From contig NZ_MWZD01000017.1 of assembly GCF_002982315.1 (NCBI RefSeq), positions 744,001-808,000 on the forward strand: a stretch of 64,000 nt of DNA, written 5' to 3'. The stretch is from Leucobacter massiliensis. GTDB taxonomy: Bacteria > Actinomycetota > Actinomycetes > Actinomycetales > Microbacteriaceae. Both the position numbers and the translations under genes were made by a program. The stretch's first letter is position 1; each line of letters begins with the position of its first letter. Positions 19,402-28,128 of this stretch are shown here, piece after piece. Below the pieces are notes generated by a model, which saw nothing but the letters and a program-made list of their open reading frames with translations, ran no database searches and was not told the DNA's origin.

Positions 19402-19537
19402 CTCGTTCCTCATCTCGTTCTGCGCCGCGGTGCGGGCGCGATGTGCGTGTGCGTGTGCGGTTGCGGGGGGGCATGCGTGACGCCGGGCCGTCCGCGCCGG
19501 GGGCCGGCTCCGCGGCCGCCCGAGGCCCCTCGCCGGC

Positions 19538-20668
19538 TCAGGCGAGCGCCGGCTCGTCCCAGAGCTTGAGGCGCGTTCCGATGCCGTCGCGCACGGCATT
19601 GCGGTACACCTGGGTCGCCCAGGCGACGTCCTCCACGGGCATGCCGCCGACGGAGTACACGAAGACCTCGTCCTCGTGCCGCCTTCCAGGGGCGAGGCCC
19701 TGGATGATCTCGCCGATGTCCTCGAACTGCTCGGGGCGCATCCGCCCGTCGCGCACCCGGTCCACGAGCGCGATCCCCCAGATGCCGACGGTCTCGTGCG
19801 CGGGCTCGGGAAGCTCCTCGGCCCAGGCCTCGTAGATCTTGCGGGCGTCGGCCACGTGCCGTGAGCGCTGCACGAGGCGCTCCTCGACGGCGAGGTGCGC
19901 GGAGCAGCAGATGAAGGCGCCCGGCTGCACCCACTCGTCGCGGACCAGCGGATAGTGCTCGGAGCCGGAGGCGCTCGGCACGGCGATGCTGACGATGTCG
20001 GAGCCGCGCACGGCGGCCTCCATGTCGGGCACCTGCTCGATCGTGGTGATCTGCGGGAATCGCTCGCGAGCCCAGGCGATGAAGGCGTCCACGCCCGCCT
20101 GGCCGCGCCCCGCGACCTTCACGGTGTCGATGCCGGGGCGCACCGCGATGAAGGCCTCGAGGGAGGTGCGGTTCATGGGCCCGGGGCCCACGATGCCGAC
20201 CACGTGCGCGTCCTCGCGGGCGAGATAGCGCGCCCCGACTCCGGGGATCGCCCCGGTGCGGTATGCGCTCAGGAGGTTCGCCGACATGATCGCGAGCGGG
20301 GCTCCCGTGTCCTTGTCGTTGAGGGTGAACATCAGGATGGAGCGGGGCAGGCCGCGCTGCTTGTTCGCGACGTTGGAGCCGTACCACTTGCAGCCGGCGA
20401 GCTGGTAGCCGCCGCCGAGATAGGCCGGCATCGCCATGAACCGCCGGTCGGGGCCGTCGACGGGCATGCCGGGGAAGGTCTCGGTCTCGGGGAAGAAGAG
20501 CTGCGCGCCGTGGGAGTTGTTCTCGGTGCCGGCCATTCGGTAGTCGCCCTGCGCGAAGAGCGCGAGCATGTCGGTCATGGTGTCGACGCACTCCGCCATG
20601 TTCGTGACGCCGGCCCGGATCATGTCGGGCTCGTTGAGGTACAGGAAGTCGATGGCGGTGTCTGGCAC
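19538..20668 (-). CDS. Ornithine cyclodeaminase/mu-crystallin family protein
   Basis: 376-residue NAD(P)-binding protein. Visible: MAMPAYLGGGYQLAGCKWYGSN (substrate-side Lys), LTxNDKDTGAPLAIMSANLLSAYRTGA, and the Rossmann turn VVGIVGPGPMNRTSLEAF. True ornithine cyclodeaminases are about 330-350 aa; this longer form with an amine-oxidase neighbour resembles proteins annotated as a second subunit of amine (tyramine) oxidases, which I cannot verify. Its likely role is reduction or cyclisation of the imine made by the neighbour. A perfect 7-bp palindrome 87 bases upstream suggests TetR control. Confidence 0.82.
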   Translation of the reverse strand: MPDTAIDFLYLNEPDMIRAGVTNMAECVDTMTDMLALFAQGDYRMAGTENNSHGAQLFFPETETFPGMPVDGPDRRFMAMPAYLGGGYQLAGCKWYGSNVANKQRGLPRSILMFTLNDKDTGAPLAIMSANLLSAYRTGAIPGVGARYLAREDAHVVGIVGPGPMNRTSLEAFIAVRPGIDTVKVAGRGQAGVDAFIAWARERFPQITTIEQVPDMEAAVRGSDIVSIAVPSASGSEHYPLVRDEWVQPGAFICCSAHLAVEERLVQRSRHVADARKIYEAWAEELPEPAHETVGIWGIALVDRVRDGRMRPEQFEDIGEIIQGLAPGRRHEDEVFVYSVGGMPVEDVAWATQVYRNAVRDGIGTRLKLWDEPALA

Positions 20669-20754
20669 GGCGGTGTGTCCCTTCGATGTGGCTCCGGGCT
20701 CCCGCGCCCGGGCGCGCGGCCCTCCGGTGGACCGCTCGGTGCCGACAGCCTAAA

Positions 20755-20772
20755 ACTATCCAGATGGATAGT
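20755..20772. promoter_or_regulatory. Palindromic operator ACTATCC-N4-GGATAGT
   Basis: Perfect 7-bp inverted repeat with 4-base spacer, AT-rich, directly upstream of a TAGGCT-like -10 on the minus strand for the cyclodeaminase-like gene. Spacing and symmetry suit a TetR dimer; the TetR gene 70 bases away (same strand, upstream) is the best candidate. Confidence 0.7.
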
Positions 20773-20776
20773 CAAG

Positions 20777-20816
20777 TGCGCGGCTGCGCGGCTGCGCGGC
20801 TGCGCGGCTGTGCGGC
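20777..20816 (+). repeat. Five 8-bp tandem repeats (TGCGCGGC)
   Basis: Four perfect TGCGCGGC units followed by TGTGCGGC. Lies between the operator and the end of the TetR gene. Probably slippage-derived; may form hairpins or Z-type DNA. No coding role seen. Confidence 0.85.
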
Positions 20817-20842
20817 ACGCCCTCCCGCGGCGCGCTCCCCGA

Positions 20843-21385
20843 TCAGCCTGCGGTCGCTGCGAGCTCGACGAGAGCGCGGATCCGGCGCAGGGCCGGGGTG
20901 ACATCCTCGGGATCGACGAGCTGCTTGAACACGACGCCGTCGAGCGCGAACCAGATCACTTCGGTCAGCTCGGCGTCGTCCACGCCGAGACGGCTCAGCT
21001 GCCGGCCGATCGCCTCGCGGTAGCTGCGGTAGTGCAGCTCGGCGAGGGGCCGCAGCTCGGGCCGTCGACGCGACTCCAGCAGCAGCTCGTACTGGAACGA
21101 CTGGATCTCCGCCTCGCGCTCGGACAGCGACTGGATGCCCTCCGCGAACTCGGCGGGGGTGAGCGCCTCGTTCAGCATGTTCGACTCGCGCAGGCTCTCC
21201 TCGATGGCGAACTCCATCGCCTCGGCGACGAGCTGATCGCGCGTGCCGAAGTGGTGCCGCACGAGCCCGTGCGACACCCCCGCCTCGGCCGCGACGGCCC
21301 GATAGGTGAGCGCCCGCAGCCCGCCGGCCGCGACAACGACGACGGTGGCGCGCAGAAGCGCGGTGCGTCCGGAGGCAGAACTCAT
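20843..21385 (-). CDS. TetR-family transcriptional regulator
   Basis: 180-residue repressor: HTH region LTYRAVAAEAGVSHGLVRHHFGTRDQLVAEAMEFAI at residues about 25-60, then an all-helical ligand domain. ATG 21385 is 7 bases after TACGCT on the minus strand (leaderless). Divergent from ada-alkA (87 bases between starts) and upstream of the amine-oxidation pair, whose promoter carries a palindromic site. Regulation of the amine-oxidation pair is the more likely role. Confidence 0.87.
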   Translation of the reverse strand: MSSASGRTALLRATVVVVAAGGLRALTYRAVAAEAGVSHGLVRHHFGTRDQLVAEAMEFAIEESLRESNMLNEALTPAEFAEGIQSLSEREAEIQSFQYELLLESRRRPELRPLAELHYRSYREAIGRQLSRLGVDDAELTEVIWFALDGVVFKQLVDPEDVTPALRRIRALVELAATAG

Positions 21386-21472
21386 GCTTCCGAGCGTAGC
21401 GACTCGCACCCGGACCACTGCGACGTCCGATTTCCGCGTGCGCCGTCGCTTCGGGCGCGAAACAATGGAGCG

Positions 21473-23131
21473 GTGACCGATCATCCGCCCGCCACGCCTC
21501 TCGGGCTCGGCTCCGCATCCCGCTCCTCCCTCACGCCCGATCTCGACTTCGACGCGTGCTACCGCGCCGCCGCGGGGCGCGACCCCCGCTGGGACGGCCG
21601 CGTGTTCCTCGGAGTGACGAGCACCGGTATCTACTGCCGTCCCTCGTGCCCGGCGCGCAAGCCCCTGCCCGAGAACTGCCGCTTCTTCCCGAGCGCGGCC
21701 GCCTGCGTGGCAGCCGGCTTCCGCGCCTGCAAGCGCTGCCGCCCCGACGCGGTGCCCGGCACCCGCGACTGGGATGCGCGCGGCGACCTCGTGGCGCGGG
21801 CCGTGCGGCGCATCAGAGACGGTGCGATCGACGCGGTCGGCGTCACTGGCCTCGCCGCCGAGCTGGCGGTGAGCGAGCGGCACCTGCGTCGGCTCATGAT
21901 CGAGGAGATCGGCGCGAGCCCGCTGCAGCTCGCACGCACCCGGCGGGCCCACGCGGCCCGCGCCCTCATCGAGCAGACCGATCTGCCGCTCGCCGACATC
22001 GCCTTCGCCGCGGGCTTCGGCAGCGTGCGCCAGTTCGGCGACACCATGCGGGAGGAGTTCGGAGTCGCGCCCTCCCGCCTGAGCCGCGGGCGCGGAGCGG
22101 GTTCCCGTGCGCCTGCTGCCGCGGGAACGGCAGGCACGGGAAGCGACCCCGCAGGCCCGGTGAGCGATGCGCCTCCGCGGATCGCGATCCGCCTGCGCAC
22201 ACGAGCACCATTCGATGCCGCCGCGATCCGGGCGAATCTCATCGCGCACGCGATCCCCGGCCGGGACCGCGTCGAAGCCGACGGCGGCACGGTCCACGCC
22301 CTCGACCTGCCGGGCGGCACCGGCGCCGCACGGATCGACTGGTCCGAGCTTCCCGCCTCCGCCGCCGAGCCCGCAGCACCGGGCGGTCACATCGGCGTGC
22401 CGGTCGTGCTGACCCTGCCGCGCCTCGCCGACGCGATGCCCGCGATCCAGATCGTGCGTCGCCTCCTCGACCTGGACGCGGATCCAGCGCAGCTCGCAGC
22501 CGCCTTCGCCCCCGACCCGCTGCTGGCGCCGCTCGTGGCGCGACGACCCGGACTGCGGCTGCCCGCCGCCCGCGAACCGCGCGAGTTCGCGCTCGGCACG
22601 GTGCTCGGGCAGCAGATCTCGCTCGCCGCAGCGCGCACCGTGCAGGGCCGGCTCGCGGCGGCTTTCGCGCGGCCGGGTGCGCCGGGGCCGGAAGGGCTCG
22701 TGGCGGCCCCCGACCCCGCGCGCATCGCGGAGTGCAGCGCCGAAGAGCTGCGCGAACGCCTCGGGCTGATGCGTGCCAGGGCCGAGACGCTCCGCACGCT
22801 GGCGGGAGCGCTCGCGGGCGGGCTGGAGCTGGGTCCCGGAGCGGATCGGGAGCGTGCGCGAGCCGAGCTCACCGCGATCCGCGGGATCGGGCCGTGGACG
22901 GTGGAGCTGGTCGCGCTGCGGGCGCTCGCGGACCCCGACGCCTTTCCCGCCGGCGACCTGATCCTCCGCCGCACCCTCGGCACCCGGGCCGATCGCGAGA
23001 CGGAGCGCCTCGCAGCCGGCTGGCGTCCGTTCCGCGGCTACGCCGCGCAGCACCTCTGGACCGATTTCCTCACGGCGACGGCGGACGCCGTCGCGTCCCA
23101 GCCCGCATCCCCGCGAAAGGACCCCGCATGA
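21473..23131 (+). CDS. AdaA-AlkA fusion: methylphosphotriester-sensing activator and 3-methyladenine glycosylase
   Basis: 552-residue bifunctional alkylation-response protein. N-terminal Ada zinc domain: YRPSCPARKP and CxxC (FRACKRCRPD), whose first Cys accepts methyl groups from DNA phosphotriesters. Next an AraC-type HTH (LAAELAVSERHLRRLMIEE, IAFAAGFGSVRQFGDTMREEFG). A linker rich in Gly/Ala, then AlkA N-terminal domain and the HhH glycosylase core FALGTVLGQQISLAAARTV, IRGIGPWTVELVALR with the catalytic Asp in AGDLILRRTLG. GTG 21473 has GGAG upstream. The ogt gene overlaps by 4 bases. The same fusion is known in mycobacteria. Methylated Ada is expected to activate this operon. Confidence 0.93.
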   Translation: MTDHPPATPLGLGSASRSSLTPDLDFDACYRAAAGRDPRWDGRVFLGVTSTGIYCRPSCPARKPLPENCRFFPSAAACVAAGFRACKRCRPDAVPGTRDWDARGDLVARAVRRIRDGAIDAVGVTGLAAELAVSERHLRRLMIEEIGASPLQLARTRRAHAARALIEQTDLPLADIAFAAGFGSVRQFGDTMREEFGVAPSRLSRGRGAGSRAPAAAGTAGTGSDPAGPVSDAPPRIAIRLRTRAPFDAAAIRANLIAHAIPGRDRVEADGGTVHALDLPGGTGAARIDWSELPASAAEPAAPGGHIGVPVVLTLPRLADAMPAIQIVRRLLDLDADPAQLAAAFAPDPLLAPLVARRPGLRLPAAREPREFALGTVLGQQISLAAARTVQGRLAAAFARPGAPGPEGLVAAPDPARIAECSAEELRERLGLMRARAETLRTLAGALAGGLELGPGADRERARAELTAIRGIGPWTVELVALRALADPDAFPAGDLILRRTLGTRADRETERLAAGWRPFRGYAAQHLWTDFLTATADAVASQPASPRKDPA

Positions 23132-23685
23132 GCTCTCAGCCCCTCTTCCGCGCCGAGGTCGACGTCCTCGGCCGCCCCTTCCACGCGATCTGGACGCCCG
23201 AGGACGGCGCGCTCAGGGCGGCGGGCTTCGCCACCGCGGCCGATCCCGCTGCCGACAGCCTCGTGGAGCGGCTCGCGCGCCTCGATCCCGGGCTCGCGGC
23301 TCGCGGCTTCGCTCCGGACGCGAGCGGCAGCAGTCCCGTGGTCTCATCGCTGCGGGCCTATGCCGCGGGCGATCTGCGCGCGATCGACGGGCTGATCGTC
23401 GCCCAGCCCGGAAGCCCGTTCCGGGCTGAGGTGTGGCAGGCACTGCGGCGGGTGCCCGCCGGCGGAACCGTCACCTACACGGCGCTCGCGTCGCTCGCCG
23501 GCCGGCCGAAGGCGGTGCGCGCCGCGGCCTCGGCCTGCGCGAACAACCTGATCGCCCTCGTAGTGCCCTGCCACCGCATCGTGCGGAGCGACGGCGGGCT
23601 CGGCGGTTACCTCTTCGGCACCGAGGTGAAAGAGCGCCTGCTGTCCCACGAGGGCGCGGGGGCGCAGCAGGCGCTCTTCGGGTGA
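23128..23685 (+). CDS. ogt: Methylated-DNA--protein-cysteine methyltransferase
   Basis: 185-residue suicide enzyme that removes O6-methyl from guanine. Active-site motif VVPCHRIVR with the acceptor Cys, preceded by the helix-turn-helix GGTVTYTALASLAGRPKAVRAAASACANN (Arg finger and Asn hinge) and followed by GGLGGYLFGTEVKERLL. ATG 23128 overlaps the stop of ada-alkA, so the two repair proteins are made together. Length is normal. Confidence 0.95.
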   Translation: MSSQPLFRAEVDVLGRPFHAIWTPEDGALRAAGFATAADPAADSLVERLARLDPGLAARGFAPDASGSSPVVSSLRAYAAGDLRAIDGLIVAQPGSPFRAEVWQALRRVPAGGTVTYTALASLAGRPKAVRAAASACANNLIALVVPCHRIVRSDGGLGGYLFGTEVKERLLSHEGAGAQQALFG

Positions 23686-23755
23686 GCCCTGCCGAAGCGC
23701 GCTGGGCGCGCGGCGCAGGGCGCGGCAGGCAGTGCGCAGGACTCAGGCGTCCGGC

Positions 23756-25252
23756 TCAGTGGCCGGTGACGGTCGATCCCTGCTGCTCATCCGCGACGGC
23801 CTCCGCGGTGACCGCGGCACGGCGGCGGCGCAGATTGCGGCGCACGAGCGGCCAGAAGACGATGAGCACGCCCGTCGCGATGAGGCTCGTCCACACCTGG
23901 GTGCGGCCGCCATCCGTGCTCAGCATGACGGCGAGCACGCCCGCGATCGCCGCGATCAGCAGGATGTTCAGCCACGGGTGCAGCCACATCTTGAGTTTCA
24001 AGCCCGCGGCCTCCTCGGGCGTCATCTTCTGGCGCATCCGCATCTGAGTGAGCGCGATGAAGACGTAGACGAAGAGCGCGACGAGCCCGGCCGAGTTCAT
24101 GATGAAGTCGAAGACGCCCGAGTCGGGAGCCGCGTAGTTCACGATCGTGGCGATCACGGCGCCGCTGGTCGAGGCGAGCAGCGCCCACATCGGCACGCCG
24201 TTCCGGGAGCGCTTCGCCACGAACCGCGGCGCGAAGCCCTGCTCGGCGAGCGCTGCGAACATGCGCGAGGCCGAGTAGAGTCCCGAGTTGAGCACGGAGA
24301 TCACCGCGGTGAAGATGATGAGCTGCATGATCACGGCGGCTCCGGGCAGGCCGAGCAGCGAGAAGACGTGGGTGAAGGGCGCGGTGGCGACGCTCACCGG
24401 CTCGGGGAGTTCGTCCCACGGCACCACCATGACGATGATGAGCACGGCGCCGACGAAGAACAGCAGGATGCGCCAGATCACGGTGCTCGTGGCCTGCTTG
24501 ATGCCCTTGGCAGGGTCCTCGGACTCGGCTGCCGCCATCACCGCGATCTCCGTGCCGAAGTAGGAGAAGATCACGAGCGCGACGCCGGTGAGCGCGATTC
24601 CGATGCCGTTGGGGGCGAAGCCGCCGTGCTCCCACAGATTCGGGATCGAGAAGCTCGCATTCGGCCACAGGCCGAGCGCGAAGAGCAGCCCAGCTCCCAG
24701 GAAGACGACGATCGCGATGACCTTGATGCTGGCCAGCCAGAACTCGACCTCGCCGAAGGTGCGCACGGAGACCGCGTTCGCGCCGATGAAGATGGCGATG
24801 AGGATCAGCGACCACGCCCACGTGGGCAGGAACGAGAACCACTCGTGCAGGGTCTCGCCGCCGAGCACCGCCTCGTAGGCGAGCACGCCCACCCAGAAGT
24901 ACCAGTAGAGCCAGCCGACGAGGTAGGCGGCCCAGTTGCCGAGGCCGACGCGTGCGTACTCCATGAAGGAGCCGATGGCGGGGCGCGCGGCCGCCATCTC
25001 GCCGAGCATGCGCATGGCGAGGAAGACGAGCAGGCCGCCGATCAGATAGGAGATGATCGCGGCCGGGCCGACGCTGCGGATCACGTTGCCGGAGCCGACG
25101 AAGAGGCTCGCCCCGATGATGCCGCCGAGCGTGATCATGGTGACGTGGCGTGAGCGCAGCTTCTTGGGCTGCCGGGCCGTCGAGCCCGCGGAGGTCTGCG
25201 GCGACACCGGTTCGGAGTAGGCGGAGCTGTCTCCGGGGGTGGATGCGGGCAT
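23756..25252 (-). CDS. APC-superfamily amino acid permease (AAT/GABA-permease type)
   Basis: 498-residue proton-coupled amino acid transporter with 12 predicted helices. Starts RHVTMITLGGIIGASLFVGSGNVIRSVGPAA, the conserved helix 1 glycine motif, and includes SFMEYARVGLGNWAAYLVGW and PNGIGIALTGVALVIFSYFGTEIAVMAAAESEDP. ATG 25252 has a GAAGGA site; in-frame ATG 25312 does not. Substrate (GABA, proline, aromatic or other amino acid) is not determined. It lies beside the amine-oxidation pair and could feed it, but faces away with its own promoter. Confidence 0.9.
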   Translation of the reverse strand: MPASTPGDSSAYSEPVSPQTSAGSTARQPKKLRSRHVTMITLGGIIGASLFVGSGNVIRSVGPAAIISYLIGGLLVFLAMRMLGEMAAARPAIGSFMEYARVGLGNWAAYLVGWLYWYFWVGVLAYEAVLGGETLHEWFSFLPTWAWSLILIAIFIGANAVSVRTFGEVEFWLASIKVIAIVVFLGAGLLFALGLWPNASFSIPNLWEHGGFAPNGIGIALTGVALVIFSYFGTEIAVMAAAESEDPAKGIKQATSTVIWRILLFFVGAVLIIVMVVPWDELPEPVSVATAPFTHVFSLLGLPGAAVIMQLIIFTAVISVLNSGLYSASRMFAALAEQGFAPRFVAKRSRNGVPMWALLASTSGAVIATIVNYAAPDSGVFDFIMNSAGLVALFVYVFIALTQMRMRQKMTPEEAAGLKLKMWLHPWLNILLIAAIAGVLAVMLSTDGGRTQVWTSLIATGVLIVFWPLVRRNLRRRRAAVTAEAVADEQQGSTVTGH

Positions 25253-25447
25253 GCGTGATCCTTCGCGCGTTGAGGGACGTGTTCGATTGACCCCTCGACG
25301 CCGAGTGGACAACAGCTAGAGAAAATAGCGTACTCGGACGGCATCCACCAATCCCCGCGTTGCAGTCCCGTTGCGCGGCCGCGCCGCGTGGCGTGCCCTC
25401 GCGTCACGTTCCGGGTTCTCGGAGGTTCCCGGAGGCCAGGAACGAGG

Positions 25448-25470
25448 AAGGCCCCGCGATGCGGGGCCTT
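25448..25470 (-). terminator. tRNA-Gly terminator hairpin
   Basis: Ten-bp perfect stem AAGGCCCCGC/GCGGGGCCTT with loop GAT, 5 bases downstream of tRNA-Gly on the minus strand; the sequence after it is CCTCGTTCC. Confidence 0.8.
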
Positions 25471-25475
25471 CGAAG

Positions 25476-25549
25476 TGGAGGGACCGACGGGAATCGAACC
25501 CGCGTTCTCAGCTTGGGAAGCTGATGTCTTACCATTAGACGACGATCCC
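25476..25549 (-). tRNA. tRNA-Gly (anticodon CCC)
   Basis: Cloverleaf read on the minus strand: acceptor GGGATCG with CGGTCCC, D arm GTCT...AGAC, anticodon stem TCAGC/GCTGA with loop TTCCCAA (anticodon CCC), T arm GCGGG-TTCGATT-CCCGT, discriminator T and encoded CCA. A terminator hairpin follows. Confidence 0.95.
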
Positions 25550-25621
25550 GGGGCGAGTGCGCCGCACCAACTATAGCAGGGCGGCGCCTTCGGATCCGCG
25601 CGCGGCGCGGCGGGCGGGGAG

Positions 25622-26875
25622 CTACTGGCAGACGGCGCCCTTCTGCAGTGCGGCGGCTTGGTCCTCCGCGCTCCAGGGCAGCTCGGGTCCGGATCCTGCT
25701 TCGCTGGAGATCGCGGCGAGCTGGAAGGCGAGGGCTTTCGCGAAGGCCGCGCCGGCGGCTGAGTTGTTGAGGGCGACGACGACGGTGTAGCCGCTGTCGG
25801 GGTCGTGGTAGGCGGCGGTGAGTGTGCCGGTGATGGCGCCGCTGCGGCCGTAGAGCGGGCCGAGCTTCTCGACGTCGAAGCCCCACTGGCGCCCTTCGGT
25901 GTCGGGTTCTTCGGTGGGGGTGCCCGCGTCGTCGCGCTTGGGGTTCTTCGCCGGGATGGTCTCGGTGACGACGGAAGCCGCCTCGCCGCCGAAGGTGCCG
26001 CCGAGGTAGCTCTCGTAGAAGTTCTTGAGGTCGGTGACGGTGGTGACGGTGGCTCCGGCGCCGGAGAGCATCGACGGGGACACCTCTGGGGTCTCAACCG
26101 GACCGGCGTCGCAGACGAGTTTGCCGCCCTGCACGGGGAAGTTGTGGCCGGTGAGGGTGGTCCCCTCAATGGTGGTGCTCGACATGCTCGGGTAGTAGCT
26201 GGCGGACATGCCTGCCTTGCTGTAGACGTGCTCAGCGAGCAGCTCCGGCAGCTCTTCGCCGGTGTTGACTTCGAGCGCGCGGCCGAGCAGCACGGCGTTC
26301 GTGTCGGACTGGTGCATGTCGAGGCCGGGCCAGCTGAGCGGCGAGTGGGCGAGGCCCTGGGCGATGAGCTCCTGGTCGGGCCAGGGGCGGGTGGGGTTGT
26401 TCGCGAAGATGCTGGTGTAGTTCTGCTTGTAGTCGGCGATGCCGGAGCGCATGTCGCAGAGCTGCCGGTAGGTCACGTCCTCGATGCCGGACTGGCGGGG
26501 GAGGTCCTTCGAGACCTTGCGGTCGAGGTCGATGCGACCCTGGTCGACGAGATCGAGCAGCAGCGCGCACATGACGGGCTGGGTGGCCTGTGCTCCGCGG
26601 ATCCTGGCGGAGCCATTGATCTCGCCGTCGCCGTAGCCGCGCACGTAGGCCTGCTCCCCGGACCAGACGCCCACGACGGCCTGTGACGAGCCGCTGAGGC
26701 TCATCGCCTGTGCGATGGCGTCGTCGATGCCGCTCGCGAGGCTCTCATCGACGCTGTTGGCGTCGCCTTGCGGGCCGGCGATCTCGGTGCCGGTGCAGGC
26801 CGTGAGCCCGAGAGCTGCGGTCGCGATCAGAGCGGTCGCGACGATGCGCGTGCGATGTGCAAGCTTCGGGATCAA
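25622..26875 (-). CDS. Lipoprotein of the serine beta-lactamase/DD-peptidase fold, catalytic residues missing
   Basis: 417 aa with a signal peptide and lipobox LTAC (Cys27). The fold is recognisable: GEINGSARIRG, VMCALLLDLVDQGRIDLDRKVSKDLP, LCDMRSGIADY (place of LLtHTSGL), SPLSWPGLDMHQSDTNAVLLGRALEVNTGEEL, and HDPDSGYTVVVALNN. But the nucleophile motif SxxK reads QATQ (96-99), the YxN site reads QSD (189-191) and HxG reads RSG (344-346). All three catalytic boxes are changed, so it cannot act as a normal serine hydrolase; binding or regulatory function at the cell surface is more likely. Reading frame and codon use are intact, which argues against random decay. Confidence 0.82.
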   Translation of the reverse strand: MIPKLAHRTRIVATALIATAALGLTACTGTEIAGPQGDANSVDESLASGIDDAIAQAMSLSGSSQAVVGVWSGEQAYVRGYGDGEINGSARIRGAQATQPVMCALLLDLVDQGRIDLDRKVSKDLPRQSGIEDVTYRQLCDMRSGIADYKQNYTSIFANNPTRPWPDQELIAQGLAHSPLSWPGLDMHQSDTNAVLLGRALEVNTGEELPELLAEHVYSKAGMSASYYPSMSSTTIEGTTLTGHNFPVQGGKLVCDAGPVETPEVSPSMLSGAGATVTTVTDLKNFYESYLGGTFGGEAASVVTETIPAKNPKRDDAGTPTEEPDTEGRQWGFDVEKLGPLYGRSGAITGTLTAAYHDPDSGYTVVVALNNSAAGAAFAKALAFQLAAISSEAGSGPELPWSAEDQAAALQKGAVCQ

Positions 26876-26966
26876 ACTCGTCCGCCAATCTCGTGCGTCG
26901 TGGGGGCACAGAACACGCAGAAGTGTACTGTGCGCGGCTGGGAAGTTCGGGACGGGGGCGGCAAAG

Positions 26967-26987
26967 TGAGGCTTGCCTTACTAGACT
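26967..26987 (+). promoter_or_regulatory. DtxR/IdeR-like iron box and -10 element of the heme oxygenase gene
   Basis: Inverted repeat TGAGGC-TT-GCCTTA (26967-26980, 5 of 6 pairs) resembles the core of iron boxes bound by DtxR/IdeR. It ends just before TAGACT (26982-26987), a -10 box 6 bases before GTG 26994. Position in the promoter spacer fits iron-dependent repression. Confidence 0.65.
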
Positions 26988-26993
26988 GTGCCC

Positions 26994-28055
26994 GTGACGA
27001 CTTTTCCTGCAGACGTGATCGCCGGTGTGACCGGGCACATGAACGGCGACCACGCCGACGACAATCTCCTGATCGCGCGCGCCTTCGGTGCGCCGGAAGC
27101 GAGCGCGAGCCGGATGGTGGGGGTGGGCCCGGAGAGCGGCGTGTGGCTGGTCTCGGAGCCCTCGGGGGAGCGGGAGCTGACGGTGCCGTGGCCCTCGGGT
27201 GCGATCGCCGAGCGGCCCGAGATCCGCCGTGAGGTGGTCGCGCTGTACCGCGCCGCCTGCGAGCGGCTGGGGATCGAGCCGCGTGAGGAGCACGAGGAGC
27301 CTTCCGCCGCGGGGCATCGCGCGCATCACGGCGCTCACGGCCGTCACGGTGCCGAGGCGCCGGGTGGTGCCGATCTCGCGCAGGGCGAGCCCGAGCCGGT
27401 GGCCGGGGAGAAGCCGTTCTCGGTGGTGATCCGGGAGAGTTCGTGGGGAGACCACTCGGACAGCGAGGGGGCCTCCTTCATGGAGGACATCATGCGCGGC
27501 AGGGGCTCGCTGCAGGACTACATCGATCTGGTCGCCCAGCACTTCTTCATGTATGAGGCGCTGGAGGCTGCGGCGGAGCGCTTCGCCGAGGATCCGGCGT
27601 TCGCGCCGTTCCACCGGGACGCGCTGCTGCGGATGCCGGCGCTGGAGGCCGACCTCGCCCATCTGATCGGCGCCGATTGGCGCGCGCGGATCGCCGCTGT
27701 GCCGGCCACGGCGGCCTACGCCGAGCGCATCCGCGAGGTGACCGAGGAGGGATGGGTCGCGGGTGTCGTCGCGCATCACTACACGCGCTACCTGGGCGAT
27801 CTCTCCGGCGGTCAGATGATCGCGAGGCGCGTGGCGAAGCAGCACGGGCTGGATCGCGAGGGCGTCGCCTTCTACGACTTCGCCGAGCTGGGCTCGCTCA
27901 CCGACTTCAAGAACGAGTACCGGCTCGCACTCGACGAGCTGGGGACCCGGCTCGACGAGGTCGAGCGGCAGCGCGTGCTTGACGAGGTGCGACGGGCCTA
28001 CGCCTTCAACACGGCCGTCTTCGTGGATCTCGGCCGCGCGAAGGCCGCCGCGTAG
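26994..28055 (+). CDS. Heme oxygenase with N-terminal DUF2470 (HugZ-like) domain
   Basis: Two domains in 353 aa. Residues 1-85 (VIAGVTGHMNGDHADDNLLIARAFG) match the DUF2470 heme-utilisation domain. After a His-rich linker (GHRAHHGAHGRHGAE), residues about 135-350 are a canonical HmuO-type heme oxygenase: FSVVIRESSWGDHSDSEG with the proximal His, and YLGDLSGGQMIARR, the distal helix. It would open heme to biliverdin, CO and Fe2+ for iron acquisition. GTG 26994 is chosen because it sits 6 bases after a TAGACT -10 box (leaderless); an in-frame GTG at 26988 is the alternative. An iron-box-like repeat overlaps the promoter. Divergent from the pseudo-beta-lactamase. Confidence 0.92.
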   Translation: MTTFPADVIAGVTGHMNGDHADDNLLIARAFGAPEASASRMVGVGPESGVWLVSEPSGERELTVPWPSGAIAERPEIRREVVALYRAACERLGIEPREEHEEPSAAGHRAHHGAHGRHGAEAPGGADLAQGEPEPVAGEKPFSVVIRESSWGDHSDSEGASFMEDIMRGRGSLQDYIDLVAQHFFMYEALEAAAERFAEDPAFAPFHRDALLRMPALEADLAHLIGADWRARIAAVPATAAYAERIREVTEEGWVAGVVAHHYTRYLGDLSGGQMIARRVAKQHGLDREGVAFYDFAELGSLTDFKNEYRLALDELGTRLDEVERQRVLDEVRRAYAFNTAVFVDLGRAKAAA

Positions 28056-28128
28056 CCCTCTCCCCTGGGCGCCGGTCCCGGCGCCGCGCCGCCCCCCCGA
28101 GGGGCTGGAGGGCCCGAGGCGGCCGGGT

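Noticed and set aside
21473-23131. AdaA-AlkA fusion as novelty
   Set aside because: The same fusion is described in mycobacteria and other actinobacteria; ordinary for this group.
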